This document shows positions 63,001 through 64,000 of a stretch of 64,000 bases of DNA, one piece after another. The notes beneath the pieces are model-generated. The model was not told where the DNA came from, did not search any database, and saw only the letters and a list, made by a program, of their open reading frames with translations. Location of the stretch: contig NC_059482.1 of the NCBI RefSeq assembly GCF_018139145.2, positions 21,661,332 through 21,725,331 of the forward strand, given 5' to 3'. The translations under genes were made by a program, and so were the position numbers. This DNA comes from Gymnogyps californianus (lineage: Eukaryota; Chordata; Aves; Accipitriformes; Cathartidae). The stretch's first letter is position 1, and each line of letters starts with the position of its first letter.

Positions 63001-63631
63001 AGGCACCCAGAACATTGTAATCCCATTTCCTTTTCACAGGACTCTGTGAAAACTCAGGAAGTTAAACCTTTCCAAAACATTTTGTTGATCAAAAGAAACT
63101 CCTCACAAGCCTGAGGAGATAACACTGTGTTTTTTCCTGAGCTGAATTTGATCTTAATTCTCTCTAAAGGGTAGTGGCACAGAATTTAGAGTACGGCTCA
63201 TTGAAGGTGCAAATTTGTAAGACTTTATAAAATCTCACATGAATCACACGAATTACGTCTTGGATAGGTGCTGTAATTTCTCTTTGGAAGTCAAAATTCC
63301 TTGTGCCTCAAAATGCAATATTAATCATGAATGTTAGTGAAATTGCTAGCTTCAAGGGTACAACAGGGCTTTGTATATAGTCTGTCAGGCTGGCTGGTCT
63401 GTTTAGAAAGCTATGTAATCGTCAGCCTTTATGAGAATTGAAGTGTCCCTTTCCAGCAGCCGTTCCGTAGCATGTTGTTGAAGCCACTGTTTCTATTTTA
63501 AACACCATCTTCTGTGCATTACAGAAATGTCATGCTTAATGGAAGCTCTGGAAGATAAGCGTGTGAGGTTGCAGCCTGAATGCAAGAAACGCCTTAATGA
63601 TCGTATTGAAATGTGGAGCTATGCCGCAAAG
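20986..63631 (+). CDS. GLG1: GLG1 (Golgi glycoprotein 1 / CFR-1 / ESL-1), spliced, partial at both ends
   Basis: This entry is the whole gene span in the window: 24 coding exons joined in a single frame, 978 codons. Exon lengths and phases are mutually consistent and every intron is GT-AG. The product is known as a type I Golgi glycoprotein that binds FGFs, regulates pro-TGF-beta processing and serves as an E-selectin ligand. The visible part is the repeat region: 62 Cys in GLG1 repeats of the form x-L-x(2)-AC-x(2)-DI-x(3)-C followed by a Cys-Leu element. The five sequons (NLT, NIT, NET, NLT, NDT) match human 165, 210, 581, 677 and 786 with a constant offset of 146, so there is no net indel against human. 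Missing are exon 1 with the signal peptide and the last exon with the membrane helix. Identification is from recognition of the protein, not from a search. Confidence 0.97.
21019..23788 (+). other. GLG1: GLG1 intron 2
   Basis: 2770 bp, GTAAGT to CTCTCTAG. It contains an A12 run near 21602-21613. A TGAGTCAGCTCA near-palindrome (AP-1/MARE-like) occurs around 23545 in an AT-rich stretch. I see no repeat family or gene in it. Confidence 0.85.
23789..23875 (+). CDS. GLG1: GLG1 exon 3
   Basis: 29 codons, phase 0 at both ends, equivalent to human residues 158-186. It contains the first N-glycosylation sequon of the protein (NLT, Asn equivalent to human 165), a DPKFESVAREVC element that is the start-of-repeat signature of GLG1 repeat 2, and one Cys. 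The acceptor is CTCTCTCTAG and the donor GTAAGC. No frame anomaly; the match to the vertebrate family is essentially complete. Confidence 0.96.
23876..27868 (+). other. GLG1: GLG1 intron 3
   Basis: 3993 bp. It contains an ancient antisense CR1 3' end (about 26485-26815). Its acceptor is odd: a T/G-rich tract is followed by ten A (27856-27865) and then CAG. The rest is AT-rich intron with no recognisable gene. Confidence 0.85.
26485..26815 (-). mobile_element. ancient amniote CR1 (L3/turtle-type) LINE, 3' region, antisense
   Basis: The + strand read resembles the reverse complement of the 3' end of old amniote CR1 elements over several separated blocks. These are a CTAGGCTGACCT block near 26521, a CCTTGTTTGAATTAGAATAT block near 26566, a TTAAAATTTCCAGT block near 26612, and a TTTAGATTGATGAGCCC block near 26744 followed by GTAATAAAGTCA. 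The blocks occur in the order and spacing I recall for that consensus. LINE sense is therefore the - strand. It is heavily diverged, with indels, consistent with an insertion far older than modern birds. The assignment is from memory of the consensus; a repeat-masking run would settle the subfamily. Confidence 0.72.
27869..28084 (+). CDS. GLG1: GLG1 exon 4
   Basis: 72 codons, phase 0 at both ends, equivalent to human residues 187-258; the largest exon in the window. Six Cys complete repeat 2 and make most of repeat 3. It has a CLVDHRGNITEYQC block with the second sequon (NIT, Asn equivalent to human 210) and a FSDYRLICGFMDDC block with the repeat-start Cys pair. The donor GTATCC is weaker than the GTAAGT/GTGAGT donors of neighbouring exons, and the acceptor has ten A between the pyrimidine tract and CAG. 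The encoded protein is nonetheless clearly intact. Confidence 0.96.
28085..34723 (+). other. GLG1: GLG1 intron 4
   Basis: 6639 bp, the longest complete intron in the window. It contains a CT-dinucleotide/T tract (30047-30071) and several short T-runs. A comparatively GC-rich patch at about 32030-32310 is open in several frames at once, which is expected from composition. No repeat family was recognised with confidence; a weak CR1-like AACTTAAAGGTCTTC stretch near 31950 is not convincing. Confidence 0.8.
34724..34927 (+). CDS. GLG1: GLG1 exon 5
   Basis: 68 codons, phase 0 at both ends, equivalent to human residues 259-326. It begins DAHSQGEVVAC, finishing repeat 3, then carries the start of repeat 4 (HLDRHLYFACRDDRERFC, the L-x(3)-C-x(6)-C signature). 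Four Cys. The stretch SDDFHLDRHLYFACRDDRE is one of the most conserved parts of GLG1. The donor is GTGAGT and the frame stays open about 110 nt into the intron before a stop at 35036-35038. Confidence 0.97.
34928..35583 (+). other. GLG1: GLG1 intron 5
   Basis: 656 bp, GTGAGT to TTTCACAG. The 3' half (about 35390-35520) is very AT-rich. Nothing else is recognisable. Confidence 0.85.
35584..35655 (+). CDS. GLG1: GLG1 exon 6
   Basis: 24 codons, phase 0 at both ends, equivalent to human residues 327-350. It encodes the GEGRVYKCLFNHKFEESMSE segment, the G-x-V-x(2)-CL half of repeat 4, with a single Cys. The acceptor is TTTCACAG and the donor GTAGGT. It is short but unmistakable by match and phase. 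Confidence 0.95.
35656..37946 (+). other. GLG1: GLG1 intron 6
   Basis: 2291 bp, GTAGGT to CTCCTGCAG. A purine-rich stretch at about 37050-37170 is the only compositional feature. No gene or repeat family was recognised. Confidence 0.85.
37947..38130 (+). CDS. GLG1: GLG1 exon 7
   Basis: 184 nt: 61 codons plus one base, so it exits in phase 1. It is equivalent to human residues 351-411, plus the first base of 412. It opens with the closing Cys of repeat 4 and contains the start of repeat 5 (YKVSYSLAKSCKSDLKKYRC) and a CL element ending near MCLESAVHRG. Four Cys. No sequon. The acceptor is TCTCCTGCAG and the donor GTAAGT. No anomalies. Confidence 0.97.
38131..39991 (+). other. GLG1: GLG1 intron 7
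   Basis: 1861 bp, phase 1. It contains a T-run at 39019-39031 and a relic of an ancient amniote interspersed repeat at about 39195-39275. Otherwise ordinary sequence. Confidence 0.8.
39195..39275 (+). repeat. relic of an ancient amniote interspersed repeat
   Basis: The core GTAATGCCTGGGAGCCCC at about 39203, followed by a GGGCCTCTGTTGCCTGGGG-like block and GTTGTACACGTATGAAT, resembles an old repeat widespread in turtles and other amniotes. In that repeat, GCCTAGGAGCCC is followed by a GTGCTAGGTGCTGTACAAAC block. I remember the consensus but not a reliable family name. Only about 80 bp align. Confidence 0.45.
39992..40206 (+). CDS. GLG1: GLG1 exon 8
   Basis: 215 nt, entering in phase 1 (two bases complete Gly) and leaving in phase 0. 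It is equivalent to human residues 412-483. It contains the segment DYRRMLMEDFSLSPEIILSC and a GEIEHHC Cys pair, then LHCLMKVVRGEKGN, making most of repeat 6 with five Cys. The donor GTAAGA is fixed because the next exon resumes LQTLIQE. The reading frame stays open 402 nt beyond this donor, so retention would add a long non-homologous tail. Confidence 0.97.
43401..43416. repeat. A16 homopolymer
   Basis: Sixteen A on the + strand. No AATAAA lies in the 40 bases upstream (only CATAAA about 17 bp before), so it is not convincing as a retrocopy tail. Confidence 0.8.
45886..45981. repeat. AT-rich low-complexity tract
   Basis: About 100 bp made almost wholly of A and T, with TATATA and ATAATATT motifs and several short self-complementary stretches. 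It is a simple low-complexity intronic tract; a DNA-unwinding role cannot be inferred from composition alone. Confidence 0.8.
46595..46716 (+). CDS. GLG1: GLG1 exon 9
   Basis: 122 nt, 40 codons plus two bases (exit phase 2), equivalent to human residues 484-523 and the first two bases of 524. It reads LQTLIQETDPGADYRIDRAL and continues with the NEAC-x(7)-C pair that starts repeat 7. Two Cys. The acceptor is TTTCTTTCTTCCAG and the donor GTAGGT. The split Met codon is completed by the first base of exon 10. Confidence 0.97.
46717..47383 (+). other. GLG1: GLG1 intron 9
   Basis: 667 bp, phase 2, GTAGGT to CTGTTTGCAG. Nothing recognisable inside. Confidence 0.85.
47384..47485 (+). CDS. GLG1: GLG1 exon 10
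   Basis: 102 nt, phase 2 in and phase 2 out, equivalent to human residues 524-557. It encodes ILSCLMEHLYTEKMVEDCEH, the CL half of repeat 7, then a LQYFISRDW segment. Two Cys. The donor is placed after TGGAA (GTGAGT): this leaves two bases of the Lys codon, completed by the first base of exon 11. Using the G as the last exon base would shift the frame. Confidence 0.96.
47486..49397 (+). other. GLG1: GLG1 intron 10
   Basis: 1912 bp, phase 2. The ORFs inside it (for example 48512-48787) are short and lack domains. No repeat was recognised. Confidence 0.85.
49398..49551 (+). CDS. GLG1: GLG1 exon 11
   Basis: 154 nt (one base completing Lys plus 51 codons, exit phase 0), equivalent to human residues 557-609. 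It contains LDTVLYRKCQGDASRLC, the repeat 8 start pair, the third sequon (NET, Asn equivalent to human 581), and a GAVFSCLYRHAYRTEEQGRR tail. Three Cys. The acceptor is TTTTCTGTTTGCAG and the donor GTAAGT. Confidence 0.97.
49552..51242 (+). other. GLG1: GLG1 intron 11
   Basis: 1691 bp, GTAAGT to CTCTTTGCAG. No recognisable gene or repeat family. Confidence 0.85.
51243..51380 (+). CDS. GLG1: GLG1 exon 12
   Basis: 46 codons, phase 0 at both ends, equivalent to human residues 610-655. It has LSRECRAEVQRILHQRAMDV, then KLDPALQDKC-x(7)-WC, the repeat 9 start pair. Three Cys. The acceptor is CCCTCTTTGCAG and the donor GTACTG is weaker than average. A solo LTR begins only 56 nt downstream of this exon, so the LTR sits very close to the donor and could in principle disturb splicing. 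Confidence 0.97.
51431..51435. repeat. left target-site duplication of the solo LTR
   Basis: GAAGG, identical to 51932-51936 on the other side of the LTR. Five bases is the usual duplication length for ERVL-type integrations. Confidence 0.75.
51436..51931 (+). mobile_element. solo LTR of an avian endogenous retrovirus (ERVL-like), internally rearranged
   Basis: It begins TGTCCTGGTTTCGGCTTGGA and follows the LTR consensus I remember from neoavian genomes: a GATAGAGTTAG block, TTGTTGCTAAGTAGC, AGCATGGCCAGGGCAGCTGA, a TATAAA box at 51701-51706, and AGCAATTGCATTGTGCATC. It ends CAGGACA, the exact complement of its first seven bases, and is flanked by GAAGG duplications. No internal gag, pol or env sequence is present, so this is a recombined solo LTR. 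After TTTTTG at 51818 the sequence no longer follows the consensus: roughly 51819-51919 reads as its reverse complement. Same orientation as GLG1. The family name is not certain. Confidence 0.85.
51701..51706 (+). promoter_or_regulatory. TATA box of the solo LTR
   Basis: TATAAA in the context CAGTATATAAACTGG, about 265 bp into the LTR, where the U3 core promoter lies in this LTR family. Whether it is active in this copy cannot be told from sequence. Confidence 0.55.
51932..51936. repeat. right target-site duplication of the solo LTR
   Basis: GAAGG, identical to 51431-51435. It directly follows the terminal CA of the LTR. Confidence 0.75.
52721..52807 (+). CDS. GLG1: GLG1 exon 13
   Basis: 29 codons, phase 0 at both ends, equivalent to human residues 656-684. 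It encodes ELECLQDHLDDLVPDCRD, the CL half of repeat 9, and the fourth sequon (NLT, Asn equivalent to human 677). Two Cys. The acceptor is TCTGTTTTTGTAG and the donor GTGAGC. Confidence 0.96.
52808..53707 (+). other. GLG1: GLG1 intron 13
   Basis: 900 bp, GTGAGC to TTTTCTGCAG. Nothing recognisable. Confidence 0.85.
53708..53770 (+). CDS. GLG1: GLG1 exon 14
   Basis: 21 codons, phase 0 at both ends, equivalent to human residues 685-705. It encodes DIQIEALLMRACEPIIQTFC plus His, the repeat 10 start with its C-x(7)-C pair. The acceptor is ATGTTTTCTGCAG and the donor GTGAGT. It is the second-shortest exon in the window. Confidence 0.95.
53771..54457 (+). other. GLG1: GLG1 intron 14
   Basis: 687 bp, GTGAGT to CTTCTTCAG. 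Nothing recognisable. Confidence 0.85.
54458..54571 (+). CDS. GLG1: GLG1 exon 15
   Basis: 38 codons, phase 0 at both ends, equivalent to human residues 706-743. It encodes EVADNQIDSGDLMECLIQNK, the CL half of repeat 10, then a MNEKCAIGVTHFQL segment. Two Cys. The acceptor is TCATCTCTTCTTCAG and the donor GTAAGC. The first residue is Glu where I recall Asp in human, a conservative change. Confidence 0.96.
54572..54970 (+). other. GLG1: GLG1 intron 15
   Basis: 399 bp, GTAAGC to TCTCTCTTGCAG. It holds nothing recognisable. Confidence 0.85.
54971..55059 (+). CDS. GLG1: GLG1 exon 16
   Basis: 89 nt, 29 codons plus two bases (exit phase 2), equivalent to human residues 744-772. It encodes VQMKDFRFSYKFKMACKEDV and the second repeat 11 Cys in KLCPNIKK. 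Two Cys. It ends in a run of eight A that abuts the donor GTATGT; the last two A are completed by the first G of exon 17 to give a third Lys. The run makes this boundary prone to replication or sequencing slippage. Confidence 0.95.
55060..55934 (+). other. GLG1: GLG1 intron 16
   Basis: 875 bp, phase 2, GTATGT to TTTTCTGCAG. No recognisable element. Confidence 0.85.
55935..56052 (+). CDS. GLG1: GLG1 exon 17
   Basis: 118 nt (one base plus 39 codons, exit phase 0), equivalent to human residues 773-812. It encodes VDVVICLSTTVRNDTLQDAK with the fifth sequon (NDT, Asn equivalent to human 786), then HRVSLKCRKQLRVEELEM, closing repeat 11. Two Cys. The acceptor is TTTCTTTTCTGCAG and the donor GTAAAC is slightly weak. 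Confidence 0.96.
56053..56997 (+). other. GLG1: GLG1 intron 17
   Basis: 945 bp, GTAAAC to ATCCTGCAG. It contains a MIR-like core SINE relic at about 56385-56525; otherwise nothing recognisable. Confidence 0.8.
56385..56525 (+). mobile_element. MIR-like (CORE-SINE) relic
   Basis: It contains the MIR core landmark CATTTTACAGACTGAGGAAAC followed by GCACAGATGAAGCAACTTGA, then a GCTCAGTGGATAAATAGGAG block and a CTGCCTCTCAG end, in the order expected for MIR. Divergence and indels are heavy, as expected for an element that spread before the amniote radiation. The + strand orientation matches the core as usually written. Confidence 0.6.
56998..57090 (+). CDS. GLG1: GLG1 exon 18
   Basis: 31 codons, phase 0 at both ends, equivalent to human residues 813-843. 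It encodes TEDIRLEPELYEACKSDIKN followed by YCQNVPYGNAQ, the repeat 12 start pair. Two Cys. The human exon as I recall it reads FCSAVQYGNAQ here, so this loop has several substitutions while the Cys are kept. The donor is GTAATG. Confidence 0.96.
57091..57638 (+). other. GLG1: GLG1 intron 18
   Basis: 548 bp, GTAATG to GTGTTGTAG. Nothing recognisable apart from a T-run at about 57239-57247. Confidence 0.85.
57639..57776 (+). CDS. GLG1: GLG1 exon 19
   Basis: 46 codons, phase 0 at both ends, equivalent to human residues 844-889. It encodes IIECLKEIKKQLSTRCHQKV, closing repeat 12, then ELDYTLMRVCKQMIK, the start of repeat 13. Three Cys. The acceptor TACTGTGTTGTAG has few pyrimidines and the donor is GTAATG. 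Confidence 0.96.
57777..59110 (+). other. GLG1: GLG1 intron 19
   Basis: 1334 bp, GTAATG to a T-rich GTTTTTTTTGTAG acceptor. No repeat family was recognised. Confidence 0.85.
59111..59234 (+). CDS. GLG1: GLG1 exon 20
   Basis: 124 nt (41 codons plus one base, exit phase 1), equivalent to human residues 890-930. It encodes RFCPEADSKNMLQCLKQNKN, then MDPKCKQMITKRQITQNT. Three Cys complete repeat 13. The acceptor is two T-runs separated by GGG and the donor is GTATCG. The split Asp codon is completed in exon 21. Confidence 0.96.
59235..59588 (+). other. GLG1: GLG1 intron 20
   Basis: 354 bp, phase 1, GTATCG to TTTCCCGGTTAG. Nothing recognisable. Confidence 0.85.
59589..59731 (+). CDS. GLG1: GLG1 exon 21
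   Basis: 143 nt (two bases completing Asp, then 47 codons, exit phase 0), equivalent to human residues 931-978. It encodes YRLNPVLRKACKADIPKFCQ, the repeat 14 start pair, then ELEGQVISCLKLKYADQ. Three Cys. The donor is GTGAGT. Confidence 0.97.
59732..59959 (+). other. GLG1: GLG1 intron 21 (shortest complete intron, 228 bp)
   Basis: 228 bp, GTGAGT to GCTTAATAG. Its acceptor has a poor pyrimidine tract, and a much better-looking AG lies inside the following exon. Confidence 0.9.
59960..60061 (+). CDS. GLG1: GLG1 exon 22
   Basis: 34 codons, phase 0 at both ends, equivalent to human residues 979-1012. It encodes RLSPDCEDQIRVIIQESALD, closing repeat 14, then YRLDPQLQMHCSDE, starting repeat 15. 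Two Cys. The start is set by the family match (RLS-x-DCEDQ). The sequence CTCTCTCCAG ending at 59972 looks like a stronger acceptor, but using it would remove 13 nt and shift the frame. Confidence 0.96.
60062..60733 (+). other. GLG1: GLG1 intron 22
   Basis: 672 bp, GTAGGA to CAAAATAG. Nothing recognisable. The acceptor region is A-rich immediately before the TAG. Confidence 0.85.
60734..60841 (+). CDS. GLG1: GLG1 exon 23
   Basis: 36 codons, phase 0 at both ends, equivalent to human residues 1013-1048. It encodes ISSLCAEEAAAQEQTGQVEE and a CLKVNLLKIKTEMCKK end. Three Cys. The start follows an unusual CTTTTTCAAAATAG acceptor. A TTTCCAG only 8 nt inside the exon would look better to the eye but breaks the frame, so the family match decides the start. 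The donor is GTAAAG. Confidence 0.95.
60842..61490 (+). other. GLG1: GLG1 intron 23
   Basis: 649 bp, GTAAAG to a strong CCCCCTCCCCAG acceptor preceded by a T15 tract (about 61446-61460). Nothing else recognisable. Confidence 0.85.
61491..61611 (+). CDS. GLG1: GLG1 exon 24
   Basis: 121 nt (40 codons plus one base, exit phase 1), equivalent to human residues 1049-1088. It encodes EVLNMLKESKADIFVDPVLH, then TACALDIKHHCAAIPPGRGR, the start of the last repeat (16). Two Cys. The donor is GTAAGT. The Gln codon is completed in exon 25. Confidence 0.97.
61612..63524 (+). other. GLG1: GLG1 intron 24
   Basis: 1913 bp, phase 1, GTAAGT to GTGCATTACAG. About half is an antisense ancient CR1 relic (about 61830-62760). 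The remaining 3' part (62760-63524) shows nothing recognisable. Confidence 0.8.
61830..62760 (-). mobile_element. ancient amniote CR1 LINE relic, reverse-transcriptase region, antisense
   Basis: The + strand resembles the reverse complement of the ORF2 region of old amniote CR1 elements in successive blocks: GCAAATTTAATGAGTC (about 61845), CAGACCGTATCAAAAGCTT (about 62075), CAAATCAGTTTGGTTTCACA (about 62125), CTTTTCCAGTATTACAGA (about 62303), and ACTTGAAACATCATCTGTTT with CCCGTTCTTTTCCTGTTTGA (62428-62481). On the - strand the second block encodes a degenerate form of the KAFDTV-x-H motif of CR1 reverse transcriptase. Stops and indels disrupt every frame, so it is dead. A T13 run near 62258 interrupts it. 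The boundaries are approximate. Confidence 0.7.
63525..63631 (+). CDS. GLG1: GLG1 exon 25 (last exon in window)
   Basis: 107 nt (two bases completing Gln, then 35 codons, exit phase 0), equivalent to human residues 1089-1124. It encodes MSCLMEALEDKRVRLQPECK and ends RIEMWSYAAK, closing the final GLG1 repeat. Two Cys. The donor is GTGAAT. The next exon should begin at the membrane-proximal segment, followed by the transmembrane helix and short basic cytoplasmic tail. It is not present before 64000. Confidence 0.97.
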
Positions 63632-64000
63632 GTGAATATGTAAAGGACGTCCTTTTTTTTGCATTGGATCTTTCTGTTGCAGGCTATTTATGAAAAACTT
63701 CAACTGTAATCAAATTCTTGTCTCTGAATGAAGCTTAGCATTTTGAGTTCGGCCCAGAAAAATTGAAATCAGGTCGTCTTTTTTGAACTTGTATATGTTA
63801 CTCTCTCAGTGTCTGGGATGCATCCTCAACAGTGCAGAATTAAACTGTCTTTTGTGCACGCAGGGTTTGGTCTCCTGTAGAGAAGGTCTGGGGCAATGAA
63901 ATAGGGTCAGCAGAACTTCCTGTTATAAAGCTGTCTCCTGAGCAGCAGTTCCTTCAGATGAATCCTTGCAGGCCTGGTGGTTTGTGGTTCAGGCCAAGTC
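63632..64000 (+). other. GLG1: start of GLG1 intron 25
   Basis: 369 bp beginning GTGAAT. It shows no coding match to the GLG1 C-terminus, so the terminal exon and 3' UTR lie beyond the window. Confidence 0.85.

Noticed and set aside
1..64000. tRNA, snoRNA, snRNA, CRISPR or multi-gene defence-type systems
   Set aside because: No B-box, paired C/D or H/ACA boxes, known snRNA landmarks or direct-repeat arrays were seen; the sequence is one spliced vertebrate gene.

Overview
This window is vertebrate nuclear DNA from a bird. It holds most of one spliced gene on the + strand: GLG1 (Golgi glycoprotein 1; also known as cysteine-rich FGF receptor CFR-1, E-selectin ligand 1 ESL-1 and MG-160). The bird assignment rests on a CR1 3' terminus of the avian type (about 6235-6286), a solo LTR of a kind I know from neoavian genomes (51436-51931), degraded ancient amniote CR1 copies, and a protein almost identical to the chicken and human GLG1 I remember. 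The species is not resolved; the LTR argues mildly for a non-galliform bird.

I resolve 24 coding exons between 20986 and 63631. All have GT-AG introns, and every splice phase joins without a frame break. Together they give exactly 978 codons (2934 nt) with 62 cysteines and no stop. With an offset of 146 residues, the five N-glycosylation sequons fall on the positions I recall for human GLG1 (165, 210, 581, 677, 786). The window therefore encodes the equivalent of human residues 147-1124 without net insertion or deletion. Exon 1 (signal peptide, Gln/Pro-rich N-terminus, first Cys-rich repeat) lies upstream. The last exon (membrane-proximal segment, transmembrane helix, short cytoplasmic tail) lies downstream. 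I number the exons 2-25 on that basis.

Layout: 1-20985 is the 3' part of a very long intron 1. It has one CR1 fragment, a polyT tract with a possible retrocopy 3' end, a small minisatellite and an unexplained 235-codon antisense ORF. From 20986 to 46594 exons 2-8 are widely spaced, with introns up to 6.6 kb; intron 3 contains an old antisense CR1 3' end. From 46595 to 63631 exons 9-25 are dense. Intron 12 carries a solo LTR with target-site duplications and an apparent internal inversion. Intron 17 carries a MIR-like core SINE relic. Intron 24 is largely an antisense CR1 reverse-transcriptase relic.

The product is a type I Golgi membrane sialoglycoprotein whose luminal part is a string of about 16 GLG1 cysteine-rich repeats. 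It binds FGFs and pro-TGF-beta in the secretory pathway and, when suitably fucosylated, E-selectin. No second gene, structural RNA gene, CpG-island promoter or novel multi-gene system was found. The most unusual features are the rearranged LTR, the A-rich acceptor of exon 4, the paired weak and cryptic acceptors of exons 22 and 23, and the long read-through frame after exon 8.
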